DNA of 64,000 nt from Tomocerus qinae (GCA_020055645.1 CM034546.1:134313875-134377874), one strand, 5' to 3'; numbered from the stretch's first letter, positions 29,866 through 43,080 are shown. Made by a program: numbers and translations. The notes: generated by a model from the letters alone, not told the origin.

Positions 29866-30547
29866 AAAGCTATTGAACTATTCAACTCTTTTTTGAATGT
29901 AGAATGAGAAGGAAAATACATATTCCTACTTTAAGATAGCCGATATAACTTGTCTGTTTTGTCAAGTTGTTAACAGCGACAAAATCAAAATACAGTTCTC
30001 ATAATACCTATGTGTACGCCAGTTGGGCCCGACAACACTATTATTGGCTGTCAAAGGACATCACGCAATAGATTGCCACGTCAGGTTTATAACCTATATA
30101 CTATAAATAAATGTTATCATGCTATATAGAGCATAATCAAATTATTTTTATTTTTATCATGCGAATATCAAAATACAGATTCAATTGTTCCACTCAGCTG
30201 CGTTCACAAAGGCTATAATTAATATTATTACAATATTGATAAGACATTTGGAGTGGTAATACATAATATCATATTTTGATAAATATAATTTGCCTATTAC
30301 ACAGCATTCATACTATTATCCTGATTCAGTTCATGATTTCTTTCATAATACCACTTATACAATAAGAAAGAAAACATCTTAAGAGTACTGAACGCTATAA
30401 CACTACTGTAACTAATTTAACCATCTACTCCATCTAAGTACAAACATCCGTATGAATATAGCTCAATGTTAATACTACCATTACTTATTACTATCGTTAG
30501 GGACAGCAAGAATAAGTGGACTTCATATGATTGGCTTGATTGGTATA
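29866..30547. other. Intergenic DNA, nothing recognised
   Basis: AT-rich stretch between the 5' end of the receptor-like gene and the 3' end of the Rod gene. It would hold the receptor promoter and the Rod 3' UTR; no motif stands out. Confidence 0.5.
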
Positions 30548-33500
30548 TTACATGAGAGGAATTGGGCACATTGATTTGAAACTAGGATCATCTTTGGACA
30601 CGGCCAACCAAGCCATTGCAAATTCAGGAAGCATCCAAAGCTCGTGGATGTTTTTGATGCTTTCCAGGACTTTTCGCAGTTTAGCAGCGTCGTTCAAGCT
30701 CAAAAATCCTTGGAGGATTCTTGACCAAGACTCCTTCTCCTTAAAGCCGAAGAATAGCGCAACTCCAGAAGCGAGATCGAAATGTCTCATTTCGATTAAC
30801 TTATCAAGCAACTTCTTTTTGCTCCGTTTCCGCAGAGCATAAGCATTCAGAGTGATTCCAACCTCTTTCAAATCAACCAGCAACTCGTTGATGACTCTGA
30901 AAACAAAACAATCATTTATTTGAACAAAAAATAATAAAATTTTAATTGCTTTTAATTCTTTTACATATTGCTCTCCTCTTCATTGAACTGAGACCGGATA
31001 TTGAGTAGTTCCCATTGTAATTCCTTAATATGTTCGCATGCGTACAGAAACGCATTTCTTTCCTCTTCTTTCTCACTAGAGTTGCCCAGTAGCATCGCTT
31101 GCTCCATGTAATCTTTTTGAATGGTTGTAAACACGGAATTAAATAGTTCAACTTCGCCAAACTTAAGCAAAACGATGCCAAACTCTTTCAGCTTGTCGAT
31201 GAAATTATCACAATCGTCCTCATTCCCTCCTTGGTAACCTAAATTAAAAAATTGTCCTGATTAGACATAACAATTATTATTCTCCATAAGACAAGGAATG
31301 AAGGAAAGGAATAAAAGATCAATTTCATTGAATCAGACTTACAATTGTAAATATATAGAAATTCTTTCTCCAACGGGATTTCCTGCTCCCTAAGGGTAGA
31401 GAATATCCGATGAATACTAAGAAGTTTGCAGACGTGCATAAGCATTTTATCAAAGGACGAGCAATAAAGGACCAAGAACTCGTGAATAGTTTCCAATTGT
31501 TCGTCCGAAGCGAAGGGACATTGTTTAATGAGAAGACAGCATATATTAAAAGCGGCGTTCTCGGTAATGGGATTGGTCTTTGACAGTATATCTGGAGTTC
31601 GGACAATAGCTGTGACGATGTCCCACCATTTCTCCAGAGATTGGTCCTTTTCTGGCTCAAAATACATGGCAGCAGCTGCAAGGATATCCGTGGAGTGGTG
31701 GAAAGTGATGTCACCCAGTGATCTACAGTCGGCTATGATTTCTGAAGATGATTTGTTAGAAGATTGTTGGAAATAGTCTTTCAGGACGGAGAATGGATAG
31801 TTGGCTGAGTATGACGCGTCCACGTCCCATAAATCCGGGACCAACTTCCGTAACTGAAGAAATTCTAACGTAGGCGTGTGGTTTAGTTTACTCGCAACGA
31901 TCTTGGTGGCCAAACTGAAAGTCTCCCAGTCCTGCTCAGTCATATACAAATCTGGTGGGAAACCCGTGATGCCTTTGGCGTCGATGCATCGAAAATGCTG
32001 GTGGAGACGATACAAAATTTGTTTGAGCATAGAGGTACTTCCACTTGGAATGTTGTCTTCCACATTTCCTTCATTATTTTCTAAAGTCAACATGAACTTC
32101 ATCACCAACACATCTTCCTCCGTGAAAATATCTGAATGCCGAATGAGCTCAAAACAGTCTTCCATGTAATTCGCCTTTTTGTGCTTTAATATTCTCCGAA
32201 GAGCCATCTGCAAACAGAAACAGGAAGAAAATATCCAATCAAAAAGAGTTAAATCATTTTTAGAATAATTTCAGACAAAACTTTTTAAAATCTGAGGTTC
32301 CCTTCCCAAGACCGGAAATGAATTATTGATTTCTTCCTAAAATTATAACTTACATGGAGTCCATCTGATCGCCTAACTTTGGCAGCGGTTAATCGATGCT
32401 TAATAAGTAAACACCGGAAGGGAACCTGATCCCTGAGAATTTTTATTTTCTTTTGCATATCGAAACAGACGTGATCATCGTCTACTTTGAGTTGCAATGT
32501 TTTAGAAACCATATTGTCGATTATGGCCGACCATGGGACTGGCCATTCCATAGCAATCAATAGTACGCACCGAAGTTTGATCACAGTTGAAGAAATATAC
32601 GAGATGAGCGTAACAATACGATCTTGATAAGGGATATCCGTGGAACTAATGAAATACGGTAGATCTTGCATCACTGCCTGCTCCAAATAAAAATTGATTA
32701 CAATATTTACATTAACTATTAATTGAATTCGTTGTTTAGAAAATTGTCTTTAGCACTGACCTTGATGTGGCATTCAAACAAGTCATCCAAGACAAGTTCT
32801 TCTCTACTTGCAAACGGGAAGAGGAATTTGGCAATGAATCGTTCAATTTCCGCTTGTATAAAAAGCTCATTGAGCATAGAGTTGACGACATCGTAACGAC
32901 TGTCACGGGTGTAGTCGTTAAAAGCAATTCTGATTGAGTGAGATGACTTCAACTCGGATAACTCGTTCAGCACTTGAAGAAATCTTTTGAGATGATCCAT
33001 AATTGTGGCACAAATGGCTCTTTTCCTCGACAATTTCTCATCCACATTTCCCAAGGTCTTTTCAAAAGTGGATGCCGTGTCTGTAATCGTGTTAATAAGG
33101 TTATTTACAAAGAACAGAGCTCCTTTAGGCCAGTCCAGTTCTCTTTCCAACGACAAAATCTGTTTAGACACGAGCTGAACCATTCCATTAAGCCCAACAC
33201 TAGCTTCCGGTGGTGGAGACTCCCCGACAGGCGTAAGTTGACTTGCTTCCTCTTCTTCCTTGATGCACTTGTTAATGGCATCAACAAAAATGACTCGGAA
33301 GAGCGACACACAATCTTCGGTCGACAGCACTTTACTGAACAAGGCCATGAAGAAAGGGACAAAGTCCATCAGGCTAATGGAATCCATAAACTCGTCGGAA
33401 TGACGTCTCCACACCATTTCACATTTTTTAAACTCATACTAAAATTTAAAAACAACAAGTAATCCAAAATATAATTACAATACATTAAAATAAAATAAGC

Positions 33501-36500
33501 ATTTTGTTTAAATACATGAAGCATACATTTTGTAAAAACAGCAAGCTGCGTGAATACATCATTTCGTTATTGAACTCATCCCACTCTTCGATTGTTCCTG
33601 TCGACATGACTTGTTCAAACGTATAAAACTTTTTCCGGGTCAGCAATAGTTTTTTTGCAGCCTCAGTAGCATAGCAGTCGTTTGCTCGCCTCATTCCAGT
33701 ATCCAATATATCTTTAAACCAGCTTACACGAGGCAGGGGGTGTTCCAAAGAGAATGAACACACAAACTCTGCATCTTGAATCTGGGCCAATGTTAGCAAT
33801 ACTTCCTTGAAGACACAATCTAAGAAAAAACACATTAATTATTTATTACAGATTAAGACACAAAATGCATACACATTTATTTGACTGCCAAAAAGGTCGT
33901 CCATGTATTCATTATACTATTATAGGACAAAAAGCTAAGAAAGTTACAAAATAATGTCAAATATTGTTACCCAAATCTTTATTGGCGGATGTTCCTTTAT
34001 TGGAAAATATTTCCATAACGCGAGCCCTAACTTTAGCTTTATATACGATGTCCATGTCTTTGCCGTATTGTCGTGTCAATTGCTCTGCCTCGTCAAAACG
34101 CCCTTTGGTCAACAGTTTCTGAATTGTTGTATCTGTGCTTGTCTCGGCCATTTTGTACACTCTGCACCCATTAGAGTAGACTTCTAGGAATGCGAAAGGC
34201 TCTTCATAAGACGAGGTCGTTGATGGAAACAAATACGAGCGAGGGCTGTCTTTATCCATCATTCCTTCTTCGTAGACAGTCGTAATCTTCAAGGAAAACT
34301 CCAAATTGAACGACGGACCGGAAAAAATTCCAACGTATGTTTCTAAACCGTCTGGAACACCAAAAATAGTCCAAAGTTTAATTCCCATCCTCGAACAAAT
34401 AACAGAGAAGTCATGAACTATGAAGGAGGGCGATGGCAGGATGAGTTCGGTATCAATGCTCAAATTCTCTTCATCCAACAACAGCAACATCCCATTAGAT
34501 AACAACACGAACAGAACTCTAAAAATTATAAATAATTTGTATAAAAAAGATAGCCAACGGATTTTTTTGATGTTTACTTAATTACCCTTCTCTATCGACC
34601 ATCCTCTTGACTTTGACAGAAGGTTCCAAGCCATATTCCTCTAAAATATTAGCTACTAAATTAACGCTGTAAGCATTATCCTCATTGTAACTCTTTTCCA
34701 GCTCGAAAAGACAAATTCTTCCAGCTTCATCCGAAGTGAATAGCATATCACGAGTTGGAGACTCGGCAAAGTTTATCTATGGACGGAGTAGCCAAAAAGA
34801 AATTGCACTTTACTAAGTTAGATTTTTTTAAAAAATCTGCCTACAATAATATATGAATTCAATTATGCTAGCATGAAAATCAACTTTAAACGGCATAAAA
34901 TGTTACCAGATCATGATGTTCATCTCCCATAAATCGTGCAGCGATCGTCCCACTCATGCCCCCAAAATCGATATCTAAAGTTTGGTTTGCGTTTACTGTC
35001 ATATCCAAGGATCCAACAGTGAGTGGTACATTTTCGAAACAGTACCGCTTTCCATGCACATCAATAGCAAACATGTCAATATATTTTGGGTTTACATTTG
35101 AATGTATAAATCCATTTACGAAATATTGACCTGCCGAAGCATCGAAATTAGGGTTGACTCTCCTACGTAAAATTAAACAAAGCAAAAATTACATGTAATC
35201 TAAATGAATATTTAAAGAGCTATAAAACTTTTATTAATATCAATCTAAAGTTAATGTCTTACACTTTTTCTTTAACAGAAAAGGCTGTAGGGCAGAGGAG
35301 AATGATGTCTGAGGCAGAAGTACCCAACAAAAGTAATGAGCGTCTCCAAACCACAAAATCAATGGAGTTTTCAAATGATCCGGAATATAAGGGACTTTCC
35401 AAATCCTTATCGAAAATGAGCAATCTCTTTCCTACGACAACTGCCAAGCCCACCTCCGAGGCTGTTCCTTTTAACGAACTTGACACCTTTTAAAATTCAA
35501 TAATTAAGATAACAAGATTTAATATTTAACACTTAATACAATTACGATATGATAATACAATATAAATACAATATAAATACAAAATATAATACAGTAATTA
35601 CTTAAATACAATAGACAATATAATACAACTACACTTAATACAATACAATAACCTAACTAGGATGAAAATAGAAAAGCATTACCTTTGATTGGGTTTGGCT
35701 TTCTTGATCGCTTCCAAAGGGAAAAAAATGCTTCGGGCTAATTTCAAACAAGGAATCCGAATTATCTTTTCGTGAACATATTGTGGTGTCTCTAAGGGTG
35801 GATAGGGTCCTTCCACAAAAGGGATCCACTGCAAGTGTCGTGTTATTCATCTGTAATTAAAAATGTCGAAATCAGAGAAAAATCTCAAACAATAAACTTT
35901 TAAAAGCCTTTAATCTTGTCTTCAATTTTGAATTATTCATTTATTCGTTATATTTTTATTGATGTACTAGTTGAATCCCAGCACACAAAGTGTGCTAGAA
36001 AATGTTGAAATCAGTAAATTTCTAGCGACTGCGCATTGGCCCGAATTTCATAGACCCTTGATTGGACTCAGTACTGATAGTCTAGTCCTTGCTCATTCAT
36101 TACAAAATATTACCCTTACTCATTAATTACAAAATATTACGGACATAGTAGATACAAACATTTATTCAAGAATAATGAAAGAATCCCATACGCATGCCCC
36201 ACTTTATCTTTATGTAGAGTAAAGATTCTTCGCATTGATGGTGACAATCTAATCACAAACATAATATTTATAGGCGTATCACTACTAGTCATACCTACTG
36301 TCTATACCTGTATAGTCATAGTTATAGTGTACGCAGTTACATACTTTGATCAGTATAGGCGTATATAGTTGGGGATAATGAAAATTTTGCTTACATGAAT
36401 ACCTTATTAGCTGTTTATAATATACCCAATCCAAATTCAATTGGAGTTTGGTTATTGTGCTTACTTCTCGGCTATTTTCTAGTGTTGTATCTTGTATGAG

Positions 36501-37010
36501 AGAGTGCATGTGGCATGAGCTGAAGTTTTATGCTGCTGTACTGTCAACTATATGACGGGGACGAATCTGCATAAATAAATTTGACTATCTTGACTTCTAA
36601 CTCATGGCCATTGCCTCGTTATGAACTTTTTCTCCAAAACGACGGCATGGCAAATCACTAAAACCTCGAAATTTCATAAAAAGAAGTCACTTTTACCGAA
36701 AACTGATGATTTTCTTGGAACGCTCTCCTCCAAATGACCATTTTGGTGTCACTTTCATAACTCAAATGTCACTTCTACATCTACACAGCCAGCAAAATCT
36801 CAGTTTCTTGTCAGAACACAGAAGCACATGCCACATGCACCTCTCTCTCTCTCAAACCCAAAAGCAACAACCAGACTTCAATTTTGAATTATAGCATAGC
36901 CAATTTCTAATTAATAACTTTTCCCATTACCAATAATCAAAATTAACAAATAAATAAAACCTTACATTTGCATTTTGCCTTTCACGGCAATCTTCATCTT
37001 CACTCTTCAT
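30548..37010 (-). CDS. rod: Rod / KNTC1-like kinetochore protein (RZZ complex), 12 exons
   Basis: Rod is the scaffold of the Rod-Zw10-Zwilch complex, which recruits dynein and checkpoint proteins to kinetochores. Exons (minus): 36966-37010, 35683-35850, 35263-35486, 34907-35162, 34586-34776, 33971-34518, 33527-33819, 32761-33438, 32354-32680, 31343-32207, 30965-31238, 30548-30896; 4218 nt, 1405 aa, frame intact. The N-terminal third has beta-propeller-like strands (VGKRLLIFDKDL, RDMLFTSDEAGRICLFELE). From about residue 430 the protein is an alpha-solenoid. Diagnostic similarity to animal KNTC1 includes GRFDEAEQLTRQYGKDMDIV, TGFPPDLYMTEQDWE and, near the C-terminus, KLRKVLESIKNIHELW. At 1405 aa it is much shorter than fly or human Rod (about 2100-2200 aa); the C-terminus ends soon after the last of these motifs. 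Exon 1 (15 codons) is the least certain. The exon 9 acceptor could be either of two adjacent AGs. Confidence 0.85.
35520..35660. repeat. AATACAATA low-complexity stretch in a Rod intron
   Basis: An irregular run of AATACAATATAAATAC-type units in the intron between exons 2 and 3. No function is suggested. Confidence 0.6.
35851..36965 (-). other. First intron of the Rod gene
   Basis: This 1.1-kb interval separates the short first coding exon from exon 2. I see no second gene inside it; plus-strand open frames here lack support. It contains an imperfect direct repeat around TTACAAAATATTAC (about 36100-36145). Confidence 0.6.
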
Positions 37011-37992
37011 CTTGATCTTGATTTCGCTTAATCTAAAATTGAAAATATCAGTACAATGCAATCAAATCCAGCTGTCCACAATTATCCACTCACTGAAAAA
37101 AATGTAATTTAATCTATTTTTACATTTAATGTAATTGTTACTAGAACGGCTAATTTAAGAAAAAGACAGATAAAGACTCTGTACTCTGGACTACGGATGA
37201 CGGAAGACCTGTCCTGTCTGTGTCTACTGTCTACGCAAAGTGATAAGAAAATGAAAGATTGAGCAAGAAACCCGCTCTGATCTATCTATGTATCGCAACG
37301 CGCCAAAGAGTCCGGTAGGGCAATCAGCCAATCGAATCGCTTCTTCCTTGAAGTCTCTTCCTATCTTGTCTATCTCAATCGCAAACTGTACTGCCTGACT
37401 CTAAACGTCTGGAGTCTGACATACTATTATTAAATGTACAATCGATGTACATGACATGGCATGGCATTCGATGTAAATTAGATGTAAAATAGTTGTAAAT
37501 TAAATGTAAGGTATAGATGTAAATTAGTTGTAAATTAAATGTAAGGTATAGATGTAAATTAGTTGTAAATTAAATGTAAGGTATAGATTTAAATTTTTAA
37601 GTTAGTGGATATCAGGATGTCATTTAAATGAAAAATTTAATGTCAGTAAATGCAAAAGCGGGCAACAGTATATATATAATTTACAATATTATCAGTAGTT
37701 TAGTTACCAGAATTTTGAGAATAGCATGTAGAGCGATCATAATTTTTATATTTTTCATCAACATATTTTTTAATAAATATTCAATGCTTTTCATTCGTAA
37801 ATCCGTCAATTACATCCTTTCGCCACCAATTTTTTTTCTACCTAATTCAATTTTTAATGTATGATATGACATGCCGAATTAAAGACACTGGTCCGATTTT
37901 CATAGCAATATTTCTATTATTTTATTTTTATACACTTATATTAATATAAATCATTTGTTTTTTTGACAAATTATTGATTTCATGGGTTATTT
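37011..37992. other. Intergenic DNA with a 35-bp tandem repeat
   Basis: Upstream region of Rod and downstream region of the next gene. About three copies of a 35-bp unit containing GATGTAAATTAGTTGTAAAT lie at about 37471-37590. No gene is seen. Confidence 0.6.
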
Positions 37993-39891
37993 TTAATCAG
38001 TTGGGAAAATGGAAAATTCTCTGACGACAGACATGGCAATCTGATCTGTTTTCTGTCTCTGTGGCTTATCAATGGATTCCACCGCCCTTCCTCCAAAGAC
38101 GTAGCATTTCCCATTTTTGTCAACATATTTGGCAATAGCAGATTTTTGAAAATCCTCATCAGACATTTTCCAACTGCAAACAGCCAGTTGCTTAAACGGA
38201 AACTTGAGAATATCTACAAACCTATCGGTATATTTGTTAATTTTAGCCTCAATATAAGCCGGGCTAAACTTTGGCAACACTTCTAAAACTTGTTCGTCTT
38301 CAAATCCTTTTAATGTCAATTTGTCCAATTCTTTAATTTCATCTCCTACGATTTTAAAATTATAGAATTCTCCTGTTAAGGGATGATATTGATATAGATC
38401 AAGTGACCTAACACTGTCAGGAATATATTTTAAATTTAAAACGTCATTTTTCTGTTTGCTAAGAATTGTCAAACGAGATAAATTGGGAAAGTTTGAAGAG
38501 TTTGAAAAAAGGGTGCTAAAAGGTGACAAACTTAAAGTTTTAAGATTAGGAAAAGACAATGAATTGTCACTATTGACAATTTTCCCTCCGTCGGTTTCAC
38601 CATCTTCAAAATAGTAACTGTGATTTGCCACAATGTCTAGGTTTTCTACAGAATTTGGCAAAACAGAAATGTCAAAGTCTGAATTCCTTAACTGAAGTTT
38701 ATTTATCTCGAGTTGAGTCTTTCGGATAAAAGGTATATTAGTTAATGTTAATTTCCCCATACTCCATTTTGCCGTTTCCCAATCAGTAATTATAATGGAC
38801 CTACCATTCAAATCTACTAGGTCAATTTTTATGGACTCGTTCATATTTAAATATATCTTTCCGAAACTATTGTAGAGCCAATAATTGGCAGTTATTATTT
38901 TTAGAGCTTGCAATTCATTAAAGTTTACAAAGTTATTTACAACAAAATCAATATATTGACCAACAGCTGACGAAAACAATACATTATCTAAATACAGATG
39001 TGTTGGAGATAGTTTATAATCCTCTAAAATGACTTCACAATTTTCGATGAATAAATAATTCACGGATTTCAACTGTCCCCATAAAATTCTTAAATTAATT
39101 GAACAGGCCAATTTCACTGTTTTAATGTTTTTTACCAAGTTACCAACATTAAAATCCCTCAATTCATCTCCCTCACCATTTATGAATTTCACGGAAGCTA
39201 AACTTATTCCATCTAAATCAATAGGCAGACTTATGTTTTCGTATAGTTGAGTTTCATAGAAACCGATTCTTTTTTCGTTTATTAGATTTCCTTTGTCATC
39301 CTCTTTTTGCGCCATTGCAATGCAACGTTTAGTCCCTGCAAATACTGTCCTATTTTTAAACCATACAGAATAACTCGGCATATGCCAAGATAATTCATTC
39401 AACGAGTCCAAAAAATTGTTTTGCGATTCTTGTGTATAAGGTACAATAAATAGATTTTTTTCCTTTTCGAGTAAATCCTCGGTTTTGCTCAGAAGATTTA
39501 ATTGATAGTAAAGTAGTACAAGTTGACCAGTCACCATGTTTCTAATAGGTTCCTTGTTTTCTAAAACAAATCCGTTTTCATCAATTCTTTCGTAAGGATA
39601 CAGCTCGCCGTCTTTTAAATCAGGCAAAAGATTTTCAAAAATCTCCATCGACTTTTCTAAAAAGCCACCATTTTTCAAAAATAGTCCAGCATTGTACAAG
39701 TATCTAGGGCTTTGAATCGCTCGGTTCACTTTTGTTGATATTTCTCTTTTTTCAGCTTTTTCAGCATCAAAATACTTGTGGTCTTCATCTGTTCGTAATT
39801 TTGAATTGGTCGGTTCTCCGTAGGCAAAGGTCCAGTCAATGATTGCAGCGAATATCAAAAAAATGGTTATCTTCTTTAATACCAACAGCAT
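37993..39891 (-). CDS. Secreted leucine-rich-repeat-like protein, single exon
   Basis: An uninterrupted 632-codon frame with an N-terminal signal peptide (KKITIFLIFAAIIDWTFA). The first part (about 50-130) is helical with NAGLFLKNGGFLEKSMEIF, resembling a single TPR-like hairpin. From about residue 220 irregular leucine-rich units appear: LPNSVENLDI, FPNLKTLSLSPF, FPNLSRLTILS, IPDSVRSLDLY and LDKLTLKGF. The xPxSVxxLxL form recalls degenerate leucine-rich or FNIP-type repeats. There are several possible N-glycosylation sites (NRT, NIS, NES, NHS, NSS). There is no transmembrane segment after the signal and no catalytic motif, so it is probably extracellular. I do not recognise a named family. 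Being intronless like the neighbouring receptor-like genes, it may be part of a lineage-specific family. Confidence 0.7.
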   Translation of the reverse strand: MLLVLKKITIFLIFAAIIDWTFAYGEPTNSKLRTDEDHKYFDAEKAEKREISTKVNRAIQSPRYLYNAGLFLKNGGFLEKSMEIFENLLPDLKDGELYPYERIDENGFVLENKEPIRNMVTGQLVLLYYQLNLLSKTEDLLEKEKNLFIVPYTQESQNNFLDSLNELSWHMPSYSVWFKNRTVFAGTKRCIAMAQKEDDKGNLINEKRIGFYETQLYENISLPIDLDGISLASVKFINGEGDELRDFNVGNLVKNIKTVKLACSINLRILWGQLKSVNYLFIENCEVILEDYKLSPTHLYLDNVLFSSAVGQYIDFVVNNFVNFNELQALKIITANYWLYNSFGKIYLNMNESIKIDLVDLNGRSIIITDWETAKWSMGKLTLTNIPFIRKTQLEINKLQLRNSDFDISVLPNSVENLDIVANHSYYFEDGETDGGKIVNSDNSLSFPNLKTLSLSPFSTLFSNSSNFPNLSRLTILSKQKNDVLNLKYIPDSVRSLDLYQYHPLTGEFYNFKIVGDEIKELDKLTLKGFEDEQVLEVLPKFSPAYIEAKINKYTDRFVDILKFPFKQLAVCSWKMSDEDFQKSAIAKYVDKNGKCYVFGGRAVESIDKPQRQKTDQIAMSVVREFSIFPTD

Positions 39892-41425
39892 GATTTTTAT
39901 TTTGTTGTCAGGAAGCTAGACAAACATTATTCTTTATTAATTAAAGTTTTTAAAATTTAAATCTTTCACGACATGAAATATATTATGAATAAAAAGAACG
40001 TAAATTGATATCACCTCAATTGAAAATAAAATGTAGCTGAATTATAAAATGTATTGACCTCACAAAAAGTTCCTTTACAAGTGTAAACTTGGCTTAGTTG
40101 TCCGTGCCTGCCTGGAGTCTGGTTTTCTTTTTACTAACCCAAAAATGAAGACGTAATTCACAAAAGGCAATTAAAATAAATAACACTTTCATCAATGCAT
40201 GCAGAATGTAATGAAAATAGCACCCAATCCAAACTTACCTACCCATATCATGGATTATCAATTTATCTGTAATTATCAATTATGTTATGATATAGTAGTC
40301 CATTAGAATAATATCCAACACCAAGCAGCTGCTAATATACATAATAATTTATGATAATGAAGTAAATGTGCAAAAAGTGATCATCGGTGCTTTTTGCAAG
40401 GGATGACTAAAACTGAATCATGCAACTGAAGGGACAAAGTTAAGTTGAACCTGAATTCAAAATTAAAACCGCTTTTTATACTTTCAGGCTTTCTTACTTG
40501 GAGGCTTTCTATTTGATTCCAAGTATGTTAGCGTGTAAGTTTTACGAGTAAACTGTTAATGAATTTAAGATTATTATGACATTGAATGGTATAATAATGG
40601 ATTATTATTAATTACTCTTTACAATCAATGACTCCTTTGTTCACCGAAATGCCAGTTGTGATTATGTGAACTCACAACATTTAATTACCATCTAGTGGAC
40701 TTAAAGTCTTATTATATATCAGATACTATTCTTAGCATCCTGTAAGCAATTTAAAATTTTAAGATTAAATTTTTTAAATTGATTAAATGTCATTGACAAA
40801 AATGTTACTAACTAACAGTAAATGAATAAGCATGTAGTAAATATACTATTTTCTCGTTAAGATGTACGTACGTCGGAGGGTGTGTCTATGTATAAACTAG
40901 TCAACCGTGACATCAAAAAATTACTGTTAAAAATATTCAATCTGGTCAAGATATTTTCTGATGTACTTTAAGGCGAATGATTTATTAAATAAAGTCTTAA
41001 CTAAATTATTAAATTAAATTTAAATCCTTATTTGATTCAATTTTTTTTGATTTTATTGATTTTCAACTTCGAATTCGTTCAAATTTAATATTAAACTAAT
41101 TATTTAATACATAACTAGATGAATATTTTTTATTAAAATCGCTCTTAAAGCTTTGAAACACATAACCTTGTGTTAACTTACTAACTAATTTGAACTCGTT
41201 TCATTTAATTCCCTGTAAATCTAGAATGACATGATTGATCAATTCAAAAGACCAAATTAAATTTAAAAATATGAAAAAATAAATAAAAATATTAGTAAAA
41301 GCCTTGTAGCTTCTACTTGTGTATTAACTATAGGTTCACCTTGAATTTTGATGAAAAATGTAGGAAAATATTTGTACGACCTTTGACATTGGAGAAAGTT
41401 TTTATCTTCTACGACGGTTATATTA
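39892..41425. other. Intergenic DNA, nothing recognised
   Basis: 1.5 kb of AT-rich DNA between two minus-strand genes. It should contain the promoter of the leucine-rich protein and the 3' UTR of the CENP-C-like gene. I see no element with clear terminal repeats and no supported open frame. Confidence 0.5.
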
Positions 41426-43080
41426 TTAAATCAAAGTGAAATGCAAGATTGCTTCCTCGTTACTTCTGTTTTCCAAGCTGTACGGAACGCCTTCGGGAAC
41501 TCCTATAGTGGATCCTTGAGGGACACAAGTGTTTTCGAATACTCGCTCGCTTCCAACGTTTTTACAGCGATTGGATTTTAGAATTACAGTTCCTTTTAAG
41601 ACTGCGTACACCTTAACAAAACAAAAAAGATTACAAATTATAATTAGTATAACAATAAAATAAAAAATCCCATATTTACAATTTTAAATCTACTCAAATT
41701 GTAACACAAATATATACTTATTTGCATGTATGTAATATTGAATTTTTATTTATAAATATACAATGCTCAATATTAAAAACACAAATTATAAAGAACTCAA
41801 TGCTATCTAATAATTAAATTTTTGTATAATGACTACTTAAATTCTATATACCATTAATGAAATAAAAAGTATTTACAATATTTATTTGTAAATAAAATAA
41901 AAACAATTGTCTAAATTAATACTTATATTGGATTTATGTAAATGAACTTACTGCATTAGCATTTTCGAGAACTTCAAAAGGTTTGATAGTATTTGGGCTG
42001 ATTTTTATGTATCCAATACGAATATTATTATATTTCAGCAATTGGCATTCGCTAACTCCAGGTAAATACTCCATAAAATTTGACCCAGCGCAATTATTAG
42101 TCGAGACCGTTCGGGACAAGTCGGAAATTTCCAAAAGTAACTTATTAGGCATTAAATTCGAATTTTGTAGCTTGCGGTACTTTGGAAGGTCTTCATCAAT
42201 GACAACGGCCACCGTTGCTTCCTGAACAGAATGTTCGTTATTGCTAATTATTGGGGCACCATTTTCGTAGGAAGTTTCGAAAATGTTTATGGCACGGTCT
42301 TCGTCTGAACTGTTTTCCGAAATAGACTCTTTATTTGAAGATTCAATGGCACTTGTATGGATTTCGTCCTGAACTACCTTAGAATCCATAGAACATTCTG
42401 CTCTTATTAAATAATTGCTGTCAGAATCATCCTCCATATCATCTGACTGGCGAAATTGGTCGGCGGCACTTTTCTTGGGAGACATTTTCTTTTTAGGGAT
42501 TTCATCCTCGGAACTAGAAATTTCTAAATCTTCTGAACCCATTGCCCTGATAGGATTCTCGGGTTTGATATGAGTCGGTGATTTAGCTGATTTCACATTT
42601 TTAAATTTTTGTGATGTTGAAGATTCATCTGACTCGGATGTCGATATTGGATCTGCGTCGTAATCTTGATCATCATCACTTTCATAAAAGCTAGGATGGT
42701 AAAATGAATTCAAGATTTTTGTACTTGTTGGTTTTATTGGAGAAACTGATGGCGATGTTTCTGTCTTCCTTCTCTTCGCTAGCTGTAACTGTTCATCCAT
42801 ATTAGGACCCTGACGACGATATCCGGAATTTCTTCTAGGTTGTTTAATGTCTATTTTAACAGGGGAGGTCCCTGCATTTAACATCCCTGAGGATCTTGTC
42901 ACCTGAAACCGGAAGATAAATGATAAACAAAATTAAAACTTCAAAAGAATATGGACTATATATTATTATGATACTGATAACTGATTATTATTATTAAATA
43001 TTATTTATTATCAATACCCGCTGTACTACTGCATCTTTAGTTTTAGATGCAACTGCTCTTCCTCTTCGACTACGATTCAT
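41426..43080 (-). CDS. CENPC: CENP-C-like centromere protein with C-terminal cupin domain, 3 exons
   Basis: CENP-C links centromeric CENP-A nucleosomes to the outer kinetochore. Exons: 43018-43080, 41952-42902, 41426-41611; 1200 nt, 399 aa. The first 300 residues are disordered, rich in Ser, Asp, Glu and Lys with basic patches (RRGRAVASK, KRRKTE, PKKKMSPKK). The C-terminal domain (about 316-399) reads IGYIKISPNTIKP, AVYAVLKGTVIL, IGVPEGVPYSLENRSNEEA and ends LHFTLI. This is the CENP-C/Mif2 cupin dimerisation fold; the pattern VPxGxxYxxxNxSxxEAxLxF is characteristic. A canonical CENP-C motif with its aromatic pair is not obvious; RRNSGYRRQGP in exon 2 might be a degenerate version. The protein is short compared with vertebrate (about 940 aa) and fly (about 1400 aa) CENP-C. 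The cupin call is firm; the orthology is likely. Confidence 0.78.

Noticed and set aside
33105..33462. Plus- and minus-strand alternative frames in Rod exon 8
   Set aside because: The selected frame continues through conserved Rod sequence and fits splice phases; the others do not.
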